The notes beneath the pieces were generated by a model. That model ran no database searches, was not told the origin of the DNA, and saw only the letters and a list, made by a program, of their open reading frames with translations. From positions 1 through 35,645 of the forward strand of contig CAWURY010000023.1 of the NCBI GenBank assembly GCA_963925605.1: a stretch of 35,645 nucleotides of DNA, in the 5' to 3' direction. The stretch's first letter is position 1, and each line of letters starts with the position of its first letter. The stretch is from Porticoccus sp963925605 (lineage in GTDB: Bacteria; Pseudomonadota; Gammaproteobacteria; Pseudomonadales; Porticoccaceae). Both the position numbers and the translations under genes were made by a program. Of this stretch, positions 25,251 to 34,150 are shown one piece after another.

Positions 25251-26426
25251 TCAAGCCTGTGTTCTAAATCGGCTTTCAAGAATCTCTACGGCAGGAAGAA
25301 CTTTCCCTTCTACATATTCCAGAAAAGCGCCTCCGCCTGTGGATACATACGAAATTTTATCAGCAATACCATATTTATGTACTGCCGCCAAAGTATCTCC
25401 GCCTCCAGCAATAGAAAATCCTTTACTGTCGGCAATTGCTTCTGCAATTGCTCGAGTGCCTTCTCCAAATTGATCAAATTCAAATACACCAACAGGTCCA
25501 TTCCATAAAATGGTTCCCGCGTGCTTTAGTATGTTAGCTAATTTTTTTGCTGAAACAGGACCAATATCCAAAATCATATCCTCGCTGGAAATCTCTTCCG
25601 TTGCTTTTAAAGTAGCTGTAGCACATTCTGAGAATTCTTGACCCACCATAACATCAGTTGGGAGAAGTATATTGGTTTTCAACATGATTCTTTGTGCATC
25701 AGCAATACAATCATACTCGCAAAGTGAATTGCCTATCGACAGTCCTTGTGCTGCCAAAAAAGTATTGGCGATGCCGCCGCCCACCACGAGCTGATCGACT
25801 TTATCTGACATTTTTTCGAGCACGGCAAGTTTTGTAGAAACCTTTGATCCTCCCACAATCGCCACCATAGGGCGCGCTGGATTCTCCAAGACTCTTTCAA
25901 GCATTTCTAATTCACGAACCAACAAAGGTCCGGCGCAAGCAACTGGAGCATATTTTGCTACGCCATGGGTAGAAGCCTGAGATCGATGTGCAGAACCAAA
26001 AGCATCCATAACAAAAATATCACAAATAGAAGCATAAGCCTTTGCTAGGCTTTCACTATTCGTTTTTTCTCCTTCATTAAAACGAACATTCTCTAGCAAT
26101 ACTATTTCACCGTCATGACAGGAAAGTCGTTCCGTCCAATCTGAAACAACCCTAACCTCCATCTCAAGTAATGCGCTTAAGTGTCTAGCAACCGGCTGCA
26201 TAGAGTACTGACGGTCAAACTTATTTTCGGTGGGTCGTCCCAAATGAGACATTAATATTACGTTAGCGCCAGACCTCAGAGCACACTGAATAGTTGGCAA
26301 TGCGGCACGGATACGCGCATCTGAAGCAACAACACCATTTTTTATTGGAACGTTAAAATCCTCACGAATCAGAACACGTTTTCCTTTCAAGCATAAGTCT
26401 GTCATTTTAACTACATTCAAAATCAC
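25251..26426 (-). CDS. pgk: phosphoglycerate kinase
   Basis: Transfers phosphate between 1,3-bisphosphoglycerate and ADP. The 391-residue monomer has LIREDFNVP (19-27), SHLGRP (60-65), VGGSKVSTK, GGGDTLAA and STGGGAFLE, the full set of family motifs. I prefer the GTG at 26426, with AAGGA 4 nt upstream, over an ATG seven codons later (26405), which has no Shine-Dalgarno. The extra residues resemble the start of the Pseudomonas protein. It is 7 nt after epd. Confidence 0.96.
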   Translation of the reverse strand: MILNVVKMTDLCLKGKRVLIREDFNVPIKNGVVASDARIRAALPTIQCALRSGANVILMSHLGRPTENKFDRQYSMQPVARHLSALLEMEVRVVSDWTERLSCHDGEIVLLENVRFNEGEKTNSESLAKAYASICDIFVMDAFGSAHRSQASTHGVAKYAPVACAGPLLVRELEMLERVLENPARPMVAIVGGSKVSTKLAVLEKMSDKVDQLVVGGGIANTFLAAQGLSIGNSLCEYDCIADAQRIMLKTNILLPTDVMVGQEFSECATATLKATEEISSEDMILDIGPVSAKKLANILKHAGTILWNGPVGVFEFDQFGEGTRAIAEAIADSKGFSIAGGGDTLAAVHKYGIADKISYVSTGGGAFLEYVEGKVLPAVEILESRFRTQA

Positions 26427-26433
26427 ACTATCC

Positions 26434-27450
26434 TTATTTTCTCAAATCTACCCAATGCTTAACTAGCTCAAGCATACGATTTGCATATCCCCATTCATTG
26501 TCAAACCAGATTAAGACTTTCACTAGTCGCTGCTGACTAACACGCGTTTGGCTAGCATCGACAATGCCGCTCCGCATGTCATGATTGAAATCACAAGAGG
26601 CGAGAGGTTCTTCTGTGTATCCAAGAATACCGGATAAGGCACCATGAGCCGCTTCTTCCAAGACCCTATTCACAGAAAAAACGTCTACATCTGTTTTAAG
26701 CAAAACAGATAAGTCGATGACCGATACATTAATCGTAGGCACACGCATAGCTTGGGCCTCAAAGCGCCCAGCTAACTCGGGCAACATCCTATCAATACCC
26801 AAAGCTAAACCGGTATCCACCGGAATAATGGAATGAATTGCAGCACGCGTTTTTCGCAGGTCAGTATGGTGGTAGGCATCAGTAACTGGCTGATCATTCA
26901 TGGCGGAATGGATGGTTGTAATTACACCTCCTTCGACCATAAAGGCCTCATGAAGAGCCTTGATCACTGGCACTACACAATTAGTCGAGCAAGACGCATT
27001 AGAAACAATAATTTCATTACCATTTAAGCTGTCTTCGTTAACGCCAATGACAATGGTGGCATCTACATTTGGCTCGGCTGGCTGAGAGAAGAGTACTTTT
27101 TTAGCTCCAGCCAATATGTGTTGTTCTGCCGTTAAGCGATCAGTAAAAGCACCGCTACACTCTAAGACTAGCTCAATACTTAAGGCGGCCCAAGGCAACT
27201 GATTTATATTTTTGAACTGAAATATGGAAATACGGTCTTCATTAACCAGTAAAGTACTATCTTCAAGTTGAATGCTACCAGGAAAGTGGCCATGAGTTGA
27301 ATCATACTTAGTCAGGTGTGCTATGGTTTTGCAATCAGCAAGCTCATTAATGGCGACCACTTGTATATGCTCACGATGCTTGGATTCATATAGTGCGCGC
27401 AATACAGAACGTCCAATGCGACCATAACCGTTAATAGCCACACGAATCAC
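26434..27450 (-). CDS. epd: D-erythrose-4-phosphate dehydrogenase (GAPDH family)
   Basis: NAD-dependent oxidation of erythrose 4-phosphate to 4-phosphoerythronate, the entry to the DXP-independent pyridoxal-phosphate route; some Epd enzymes also use glyceraldehyde 3-phosphate. The 338-residue product has NGYGRIGR (7-14), catalytic C154 in SNASCSTN and H181 in HSAMNDQPVTDAYH. HSAM-DQ (rather than HSYTNDQ) and the overall match to E. coli Epd favour Epd over GapA. The start is a GTG with AGGAG 8 nt before it. Position between tkt, which makes erythrose 4-phosphate, and pgk supports this call. Confidence 0.9.
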   Translation of the reverse strand: MIRVAINGYGRIGRSVLRALYESKHREHIQVVAINELADCKTIAHLTKYDSTHGHFPGSIQLEDSTLLVNEDRISIFQFKNINQLPWAALSIELVLECSGAFTDRLTAEQHILAGAKKVLFSQPAEPNVDATIVIGVNEDSLNGNEIIVSNASCSTNCVVPVIKALHEAFMVEGGVITTIHSAMNDQPVTDAYHHTDLRKTRAAIHSIIPVDTGLALGIDRMLPELAGRFEAQAMRVPTINVSVIDLSVLLKTDVDVFSVNRVLEEAAHGALSGILGYTEEPLASCDFNHDMRSGIVDASQTRVSQQRLVKVLIWFDNEWGYANRMLELVKHWVDLRK

Positions 27451-27494
27451 AATACATTCTCCTGAGTGCCACCCATAGTCTGCTCCAGAATCAA

Positions 27495-29489
27495 TTACAG
27501 CTGCGCTAAGACGGCATTAACTACATTATCCACTGTGAACCCAAAGTGCTCCATTACCTTGCCACCTGGGGCTGATTCACCAAAGGTTGTCATGCCAATC
27601 ACTCTCCCATCAAGCCCAACATATTTATACCAATAATCTGCATGGCCTGCCTCTACCGCTACCCGAATTCTTAGAGTAGGAGGCAAGACTGCATCACGAT
27701 AAGTTGATTCTTGTGCAGAAAAAATTTCAGCGCAAGGCATTGATACAATTCGGACATTAATGCCTTTCTCAGATAATAGGACCGCAGCATCAAGCGCCAA
27801 ATCTATCTCCGAACCAGTTGCAATAATGACAGCATCTAAATTTCCTGAAGCCTCATGCAATATATAGCCCCCTCTAGATATATCAGATACCTGCTGCTTG
27901 CTGCGTAGTTGTGCAGTTAAATTTTGCCTGCTAAATACCAGAGCGCTCGGGCCATCGTTTCTCTCGAGGGCTCTCTTCCAGGATACTGCCGACTCTATGG
28001 TATCGCAAGGACGCCAGGTTTCTAAGTTAGGAGTTGATCGCAGGGCAGTTAATTGTTCTACCGGCTGATGTGTCGGACCATCCTCACCTAACCCTACAGA
28101 GTCGTGAGTATAGACGAAGATACTCTTTTGCTTCATTAGGGCCGCCATACGTACTGCATTCCTAGCGTATTCCATAAATATTAGGAACGTAGCGCCATAG
28201 GCAATAAATCCACCATGCAGTGTAATACCGTTCATCATGCCGCTCATGCCAAACTCACGCACACCATAAAACAAGTAATTTCCCGACGCATCGTCGCTAC
28301 TAATACCTTTTGATCCAGACCAGAGGGTCAAGTTGGAGCCTGCCAAATCAGCAGAGCCTCCCAGCAATTCTGGCAGCAAGGGTCCATAGGCATTCAAACA
28401 ATTCTGCGATGCCTTTCGAGATGCAATATTTTCCATCTTTTCTTGGCACTGAGTAATGTAAACATTCGCCTTCTCATTAAAATCTTTAGGTAAACCTCCA
28501 CTCAAACGACGTTCAAGCTCTATAGCAAGCTCAGGATAGGCATTACGATAACTGCTTAATTTTTTATTCCATTCCGACTGAGAGGCCACACCTTTTTTAA
28601 CTGCATTCCATCGCGTGTACATGTCTACCGGAATCTCAAACGGACCAAATTGCCAATTCAGCTGCTTACGAGCTAGCTCGATTTCCTCGGCGCCTAGTGG
28701 TGCGCCGTGGCAGTCTTCCTTGCCTTGTTTGTTGGGAGAACCAAAACCAATAATAGTTTTACAGCATATTAAGGTGGGTTGATTTTTTTGCATGCGAGCT
28801 TCTTCAATAGCCACCTTTATAGCATCAGCATCATGCCCATCAACATGAGGAATTACCTGCCAACCATATGCCTCAAAGCGAGCCGGCGTGTCATCTGTAA
28901 ACCATCCTTCAACTTCGCCATCAATGGATATGCCGTTATCGTCATAAAAGGCGATTAATTTACCCAATTTTTGGGTGCCAGCAAAAGAAGACACTTCATG
29001 TGAAATTCCCTCCATAAGACAGCCATCACCCAAGAAGCAATATGTGTAATGATCTACAATCTCATGCCCTTCTCTGTTGAACTGAGCGGCTAAAACTTTC
29101 TCAGCTAACGCCATCCCTACAGCATTACTCAATCCTTGCCCAAGCGGACCTGTTGTTGTCTCTATACCTGGCGTATATCCATACTCTGGGTGCCCAGGTG
29201 TTTTTGAATGTAGCTGACGAAAACTCTTTAAATCTTCTATGGACAGATCGTAGCCGCTTAAATGCAACAATGAATACAGCAACATAGAACCATGTCCATT
29301 AGATAACACAAAACGGTCACGATCAGCCCAAGACGGATCTGCAGGATTGTGATTCACATAGTCATTCCATAGCACCTCAGCGATATCTGCCATCCCCATG
29401 GGGGCCCCAGGATGCCCGCTATTGGCCTTCTGGACAGCATCCATACTAAGTGAGCGAATTGCATTGGCAAGATCACGTCTAGAAAACAT
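27495..29489 (-). CDS. tkt: transketolase
   Basis: Thiamine-diphosphate enzyme of the non-oxidative pentose phosphate pathway, moving two-carbon units between sugars. The 664-residue product has the donor-site GHPGAPMGMA (25-34), SNGHGSMLLY (63-72), TTTGPLGQG, the ThDP motif GDGCLMEG (154-161) through N185, and the central HDSVGLGEDGPTHQP segment. The ATG has TAGGAG upstream. It is the first gene of the tkt-epd-pgk-fba operon. Its promoter shares an inverted repeat with the divergent regulator gene. Confidence 0.98.
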   Translation of the reverse strand: MFSRRDLANAIRSLSMDAVQKANSGHPGAPMGMADIAEVLWNDYVNHNPADPSWADRDRFVLSNGHGSMLLYSLLHLSGYDLSIEDLKSFRQLHSKTPGHPEYGYTPGIETTTGPLGQGLSNAVGMALAEKVLAAQFNREGHEIVDHYTYCFLGDGCLMEGISHEVSSFAGTQKLGKLIAFYDDNGISIDGEVEGWFTDDTPARFEAYGWQVIPHVDGHDADAIKVAIEEARMQKNQPTLICCKTIIGFGSPNKQGKEDCHGAPLGAEEIELARKQLNWQFGPFEIPVDMYTRWNAVKKGVASQSEWNKKLSSYRNAYPELAIELERRLSGGLPKDFNEKANVYITQCQEKMENIASRKASQNCLNAYGPLLPELLGGSADLAGSNLTLWSGSKGISSDDASGNYLFYGVREFGMSGMMNGITLHGGFIAYGATFLIFMEYARNAVRMAALMKQKSIFVYTHDSVGLGEDGPTHQPVEQLTALRSTPNLETWRPCDTIESAVSWKRALERNDGPSALVFSRQNLTAQLRSKQQVSDISRGGYILHEASGNLDAVIIATGSEIDLALDAAVLLSEKGINVRIVSMPCAEIFSAQESTYRDAVLPPTLRIRVAVEAGHADYWYKYVGLDGRVIGMTTFGESAPGGKVMEHFGFTVDNVVNAVLAQL

Positions 29490-29572
29490 TTAAAGACTCC
29501 TACTTAAATAAATCATTGAGGCATTCAAAAAAACGGGGTGACATTCTCTCCTACCAAGAGGATCCCGTAAAC

Positions 29573-29602
29573 ATTCTAATTATATACTTTAATCTATATC
29601 AA
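29573..29602 (-). promoter_or_regulatory. candidate tkt promoter
   Basis: On the minus strand TTGATA (29597-29602) and TAGAAT (29573-29578) are 18 bp apart. A TATAAT (29579-29584) also lies here but is only 12 bp from TTGATA. The TTGATA is part of the left arm of the inverted repeat at 29593-29618, so a protein bound there would cover the -35. Leader to the tkt ATG is about 75 nt. Confidence 0.5.
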
Positions 29603-29618
29603 TATTTTTTGATATAGA
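29593..29618. promoter_or_regulatory. perfect 10-bp inverted repeat, probable operator
   Basis: TCTATATCAA (29593-29602) and TTGATATAGA (29609-29618) are exact reverse complements separated by 6 bp, so the whole site is 26 bp. It lies between the divergent tkt and ArsR-methyltransferase genes. Each arm supplies a TTGATA that reads outward as a -35 hexamer. Site length and symmetry suit a winged-helix ArsR dimer, most simply the product of the adjacent gene. The symmetry is seen directly; regulator and effect are inferred. Confidence 0.75.
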
Positions 29619-29637
29619 TATAGATTTGTGATAAAAT
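29609..29637 (+). promoter_or_regulatory. candidate promoter of the SAM-cycle operon
   Basis: TTGATA (29609-29614) and TAAAAT (29632-29637) are 17 bp apart. Transcription would start near 29644, only a couple of bases before the regulator's ATG at 29646, which suggests a leaderless message. The -35 lies in the right arm of the inverted repeat. Confidence 0.55.
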
Positions 29638-29645
29638 GGCCGCAA

Positions 29646-30650
29646 ATGATAAACACTATTCAACAAATAAACGACTCTTATCTCAACCAAACAGCCTTGA
29701 ATACAACTGCCTTGGCAGTTTTCTTCAAGGCTGCTGGAGAACCACTTCGCTTAGACATTCTCAGAGTCCTGCAACATAATGCCTATGGGGTCCTTGAGCT
29801 CAGCGAGCTCTTTGAGGTAAAGCAATCTGGTATGAGTCATCATTTAAAGGTGCTTGCTAATGCCGGCCTTGTTGTTACACGCAGAGAAGGCAACACAATA
29901 TTTTATAGGCGATCTCCGCTACCTGCAAGGCTAGCTATGCAAGAACTGTATCGTGGTCTTTTTGCAACTATTGACTTGATTGAGGTATGTTCTGACCTAG
30001 CACAACGAATTCAAATTATAAACCTTGAGCGTACTCGAGCTTCACGGGAATTTTTTGAGCAGAATGCTAGTCAGTTTCATGCAAATCAGGACCTAATTGC
30101 CAGCTATGCACAATATGGCCAAACAGTAACTGAGTTTTTGGATTCGACGTCCACAAAAAAGGGGCAAGTTCTTGAAGTGGGGCCAGGAGAAGGGGCTTTT
30201 CTTTCAGGCCTTTCGAAACGATTTGATCGGGTAATTGCTCTCGATACATCAAAAGAAATGCTTGTGCTGTCTCAAAAAAAAATCCAAGACCAAAAATTAG
30301 CTAATGTAGAGCTAATCCATGGCGACACTCGGCTAGCCTTAGAAGAAGAACTGGTGGTTGATTGCATCACTCTAAATATGGTGCTTCATCATGCACCGGA
30401 CCCAGCGGCTATCTTCAATGATTTGGCTAGACTACTTAAAAAAAATGGTGTCTTACTAGTTACAGAACTCTGTCGTCACGACCAAACTTGGGCGTATGAA
30501 TCATGCGGCGATCTATGGCTTGGCTTTGAACCCAATGACTTAAGCGGTTGGGCTGACGCTGCGGGGTTAACTGAAGGAGAGAGCCTTTATCTCGCTCAGC
30601 GCAATGGTTTTCAAATACAGCTGCGGCAATTTTTTAAAAAAACTAAGTGA
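29646..30650 (+). CDS. ArsR-type HTH regulator fused to a SAM-methyltransferase domain (SahR-like)
   Basis: A 334-residue two-domain protein. Residues about 20-95 form an ArsR winged helix (AAGEPLRLDILRVL, then the recognition helix in VKQSGMSHHLKVLANAGLV, then the RREGNTIFY wing). From about 140 follows a class I methyltransferase fold with motif I LEVGPGEGAF (176-185) and LNMVLHHAPDP. In Pseudomonas an equivalent gene sits before metK. ArsR-family SahR repressors that sense S-adenosylhomocysteine control metK, ahcY and metF in proteobacteria, so the fold probably serves as a SAM/SAH sensor; true methyltransferase activity is not excluded. The start is the ATG at 29646 with no Shine-Dalgarno; a GTG at 29628 would lie upstream of the predicted transcript start. 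Confidence 0.85.
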   Translation: MINTIQQINDSYLNQTALNTTALAVFFKAAGEPLRLDILRVLQHNAYGVLELSELFEVKQSGMSHHLKVLANAGLVVTRREGNTIFYRRSPLPARLAMQELYRGLFATIDLIEVCSDLAQRIQIINLERTRASREFFEQNASQFHANQDLIASYAQYGQTVTEFLDSTSTKKGQVLEVGPGEGAFLSGLSKRFDRVIALDTSKEMLVLSQKKIQDQKLANVELIHGDTRLALEEELVVDCITLNMVLHHAPDPAAIFNDLARLLKKNGVLLVTELCRHDQTWAYESCGDLWLGFEPNDLSGWADAAGLTEGESLYLAQRNGFQIQLRQFFKKTK

Positions 30651-30677
30651 CTGTTTGTCACAACAGGAAAAATATAT

Positions 30678-31832
30678 ATGTCTAATTACAGTCTTTTTAC
30701 TTCGGAATCTGTTTCCGAAGGACACCCAGACAAAATGGCTGATCAAATTTCTGACGCGATCCTAGACGCTATTCTTAAAGATGATCCTAATTCTCGGGTT
30801 GCCGCAGAAACAATGGTCAAAACAGGTATGGTTGTCATTGCTGGGGAAGTAAGGACAAACACCTATGTCGATTTGGAGGATATTGTCCGCAACGTCATTA
30901 CAGGCATTGGCTACACAAGCTCTGATATAGGTTTTGATGGTGCCTCATGTGCAGTAATTAATGCCATCGGCAAACAGTCTAATGACATTGCTATAGGCGT
31001 AGATGAAGGCGAAGGAAAAGAGCTAGGAGCCGGAGATCAAGGTTTGATGTTCGGCTATGCAACCAATGAAACAAAAGTCCTGATGCCGGCGCCCATTTAC
31101 TATGCGCACCGGCTAGTAGAGCGACAAGCCCAATTGCGGAAAAATGGTGCGCTAGCATGGTTGCGTCCTGATGCCAAAAGCCAGATAACCTTGCGCTATG
31201 ACAATGGCGTGCCTGTTGCAGTAGATGCTGTTGTACTTTCCACTCAACATGCTCCTAATATCTCGCTATCGGACCTTCGAGAAGCCGTGCTTGAAGAAAT
31301 CATTAAGCCGGTTATTCCGGAAGAATGGCTTCACAAAGACACCCGGTATCACATCAACCCCACGGGACAGTTCATTATTGGTGGCCCTATGGGGGATTGT
31401 GGGCTCACCGGTCGAAAAATTATTGTTGACACCTATGGCGGAATGGCCCGCCATGGTGGTGGAGCATTTTCAGGAAAAGACCCATCCAAGGTTGATAGAT
31501 CTGCAGCCTATGCTGCGCGCTATGTGGCAAAAAATATTGTGGCAGCAGGCATTGCTGACCGTTGCGAGATACAAGTTTCCTATGCAATTGGTGTTGCAGA
31601 GCCGACCTCCATCAGCATCAATACCTTTAATACAGGAAAACTTGGTGATGACGATATTGTACGCTTGGTGCGAGAAAATTTTGATCTTCGCCCACAGGGC
31701 GTCATTGACATGCTGGATCTAAAACGACCTATTTACCAAGCTACCTCAGCCTATGGGCACTTTGGCAGAGAGGAAGAGAACTTCACGTGGGAGCTGACCA
31801 ATAAAACTGATGCTCTAAAAGTCTCCTTATAA
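30678..31832 (+). CDS. metK: S-adenosylmethionine synthetase
   Basis: Makes SAM from methionine and ATP. The 384-residue product has EGHPDKMADQISD (14-26) with the catalytic histidine H16, GAGDQGLMFGYA (117-128), RYHINPTGQF, and the glycine-rich GGGAFSGKDPSKVDRS phosphate loop. AGGAAAA lies 9 nt upstream of the ATG, and its start is inside the 3' arm of a small hairpin (30651-30666). No SAM riboswitch is seen before it. It follows the regulator by 27 nt and ahcY comes 46 nt later. Confidence 0.98.
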   Translation: MSNYSLFTSESVSEGHPDKMADQISDAILDAILKDDPNSRVAAETMVKTGMVVIAGEVRTNTYVDLEDIVRNVITGIGYTSSDIGFDGASCAVINAIGKQSNDIAIGVDEGEGKELGAGDQGLMFGYATNETKVLMPAPIYYAHRLVERQAQLRKNGALAWLRPDAKSQITLRYDNGVPVAVDAVVLSTQHAPNISLSDLREAVLEEIIKPVIPEEWLHKDTRYHINPTGQFIIGGPMGDCGLTGRKIIVDTYGGMARHGGGAFSGKDPSKVDRSAAYAARYVAKNIVAAGIADRCEIQVSYAIGVAEPTSISINTFNTGKLGDDDIVRLVRENFDLRPQGVIDMLDLKRPIYQATSAYGHFGREEENFTWELTNKTDALKVSL

Positions 31833-31878
31833 GAGATTATTTTACTAAAATTCAAATTAATATCGAAAGGAACAGAAA

Positions 31879-33252
31879 ATGAACAATATGATTATTAACA
31901 ATGGCTACAAAGTCGCAGATATTACTCTAGCAGATTATGGCCGCAAAGAAATTGCCATAGCAGAAACAGAAATGCCTGCATTAATGGCTCTCAGGGAAAA
32001 ATATCATGCAGCGCAACCCCTCCAGGGAGCGAAGATTCTCGGCTGTATTCATATGACCATCCAAACAGCTGTATTAATCGAAACGCTCGAAGCTTTAGGA
32101 GCTGAAGTGCGCTGGACGTCTTGTAACATTTTCTCAACACAAGATCATGCAGCAGCTGCAATTGCTGCAAATGGCACGGCTGTCTTTGCTTGGAAGGGTG
32201 AAACTGAAGAAGAATACGAGTGGTGTCTTGAGCAGCAAATCCTGAAAGATGGGGAGCCTTGGGATGCAAATATGATTCTTGATGACGGCGGTGATTTAAC
32301 AGGACTGCTTCATGAAAAATATCCGCAAGTGTTAGAACACGTTCATGGAGTCACAGAAGAAACAACAACTGGCGTGCATCGTCTTCATGAAATGCTCAAC
32401 AATGGCGAGCTAAAGATACCTGCCATTAACGTAAATGATTCTGTTACAAAATCCAAGAATGATAACAAATATGGTTGTCGCCACAGTCTCAGTGATGCTC
32501 TTAAGCGTGCAACTGATCACTTGCTTTCAGGGAAAAAGGCGCTCGTTATCGGCTATGGTGATGTTGGCAAGGGCTCTGCACAATCATTACGTCAAGAGGG
32601 CATGATTGTAAAAGTCACTGAGATAGACCCAATTTGTGCGATGCAGGCCTGCATGGATGGATTTGAAGTAGTATCCACCTATGTCGATGGTGATCCGTCT
32701 AACGGTGTAGACAGCGCCTTGCTAAGAACAACAGATTTATTAGTGACCGCCACTGGCAACTACAATGTTTGTGATGCAGACATCCTAAATAACCTAAAAG
32801 CAGGCTGCGTTGTATGCAACATTGGTCATTTTGATAATGAAATTGATACTGCTTATATGCGCAAAACCTGGAAATGGGTTGAAGTAAAAGCACAAGTTCA
32901 TCAAGTTTTTAGAGACTCTGCAACAAACGACTACTTGCTGCTACTCTCCGAAGGAAGGCTGGTTAACCTAGGAAATGCCACCGGACATCCCAGTCGAATA
33001 ATGGATGGATCATTTGCAAACCAAGTGTTAGCTCAAATGCATATTTACAAGCAAGCTTTTGCGCATCAAGATAATGTTACTAAAGCAAAATTATTGCGTG
33101 TAGAGGTGCTACCGAAAAAACTAGACGAAGAAGTGGCTATTGAGATGGTGAAAGGATTTAGCGGCACACTCACTCGCCTCAAAGCCTCGCAAGCTAAGTA
33201 CATAAATGTGCCTATCGATGGTCCCTTCAAGGATGATAGCTACAAATATTAA
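31879..33252 (+). CDS. ahcY: adenosylhomocysteinase (SAH hydrolase)
   Basis: Hydrolyses S-adenosylhomocysteine to adenosine and homocysteine using bound NAD, removing the inhibitor produced by methyltransferases. The 457-residue product has GCIHMTIQTAVLIETL (55-70), NVNDSVTKSKNDN (184-196), the NAD-binding GYGDVGKGSA (225-234), GHFDNEID, and the C-terminal KDDSYKY of the family. A strong AAAGGAA precedes the ATG. Use of ahcY rather than the Pfs/LuxS route of enteric bacteria matches the Pseudomonas side of the class; no AI-2 signal is expected from this step. Confidence 0.98.
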   Translation: MNNMIINNGYKVADITLADYGRKEIAIAETEMPALMALREKYHAAQPLQGAKILGCIHMTIQTAVLIETLEALGAEVRWTSCNIFSTQDHAAAAIAANGTAVFAWKGETEEEYEWCLEQQILKDGEPWDANMILDDGGDLTGLLHEKYPQVLEHVHGVTEETTTGVHRLHEMLNNGELKIPAINVNDSVTKSKNDNKYGCRHSLSDALKRATDHLLSGKKALVIGYGDVGKGSAQSLRQEGMIVKVTEIDPICAMQACMDGFEVVSTYVDGDPSNGVDSALLRTTDLLVTATGNYNVCDADILNNLKAGCVVCNIGHFDNEIDTAYMRKTWKWVEVKAQVHQVFRDSATNDYLLLLSEGRLVNLGNATGHPSRIMDGSFANQVLAQMHIYKQAFAHQDNVTKAKLLRVEVLPKKLDEEVAIEMVKGFSGTLTRLKASQAKYINVPIDGPFKDDSYKY

Positions 33253-33298
33253 TTAGTAAATTTAACAACAATGCTGCTAACAATAACCCTGGTAAATT

Positions 33299-34150
33299 AT
33301 GAACAATCATCATCTAAGCTTTGAGTTTTTCCCGCCTAAGACCCCCGAAGGAAAGGAGAAGCTTATCCATGTGCATCGCAAACTGAGTAGACTCCAGCCA
33401 GAGTTTTTCTCAGTGACCTATGGTGCCGGCGGTTCAACCAAAGAATTTACTAGGGATTTTGTATTGGCGATTCAGGCTGCAGGTTCCAGTGCAGTCCCTC
33501 ATCTCTCTGTGTGTGCAGATGAAAAATCATCGTTACTCACACTGCTTCATGAATACAAAGATGCAGGAATCAAAAAAATTGTGGCGCTCCGAGGCGACCT
33601 GCCCTCCGGCATGGGTGGAATCAAGCAGCTTATTTATGCAAATGAACTTGTTTCTTTTGTCCGTGAGCATTTTGGCGACAGCTTTGAGCTTTTAGTTGCT
33701 GCTTACCCGGAGATTCACCCCGAAGCTGAAAGCTATGAAAAAGATATTTATTGGCTGAAAAAAAAATTTGAGGCTGGCGCCAGTCGTGGAATCACTCAGT
33801 ATTTCTATAATCCTGACAGCTATGCTTATTTTATAGAACAATGCCAAAAAGTAGGCATTGAAGCTCCAATCATTCCTGGCATTATGCCCATTACTAATTA
33901 CCATAATTTGATTAGATTTTCAGACAGCTGCGGTGCTGACATTCCACGCTGGATCAAAAAAAGACTCCATCAGTATGGTGATGATATCGACAGCATCAGA
34001 GATTTTGGGTTAGACATTGTAACCAGCCTCTGCGAGAACCTGCTTTCAAATGGGGCTCCCGGTCTGCACTTCTATACAATGAACCAAGCAGATGTGAGTC
34101 TCTCTTTATGCAAAAGACTGGGTTTTCTTGACGCTGATGCGAAACACTAG
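33299..34150 (+). CDS. metF: 5,10-methylenetetrahydrofolate reductase
   Basis: FAD enzyme that reduces methylene-THF to methyl-THF, the methyl donor for homocysteine. The 283-residue product has the N-terminal SFEFFPPKTPEG (7-18) with the catalytic glutamate E9, TYGAGGSTKEFT (40-51), ALRGDLP, and IIPGIMPI. Length fits the short bacterial form. The Shine-Dalgarno is weak. It closes the cycle begun by metK and ahcY. The last 14 nt overlap the start of rsmE in another frame. No methionine synthase gene is in the window. Confidence 0.97.
   Translation: MNNHHLSFEFFPPKTPEGKEKLIHVHRKLSRLQPEFFSVTYGAGGSTKEFTRDFVLAIQAAGSSAVPHLSVCADEKSSLLTLLHEYKDAGIKKIVALRGDLPSGMGGIKQLIYANELVSFVREHFGDSFELLVAAYPEIHPEAESYEKDIYWLKKKFEAGASRGITQYFYNPDSYAYFIEQCQKVGIEAPIIPGIMPITNYHNLIRFSDSCGADIPRWIKKRLHQYGDDIDSIRDFGLDIVTSLCENLLSNGAPGLHFYTMNQADVSLSLCKRLGFLDADAKH

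Noticed and set aside
29490..29645. SAM or SAH riboswitch before the SAM-cycle operon
   Set aside because: The space before the regulator is taken by promoter elements and the inverted repeat, the transcript seems to begin at the ATG, and no SAM-I, SAM-II or SAH riboswitch core is visible.
31225..31722. 165-residue plus-strand frame inside metK
   Set aside because: It is a shifted frame of a fully conserved metK; no similarity to a family and no separate start signal.
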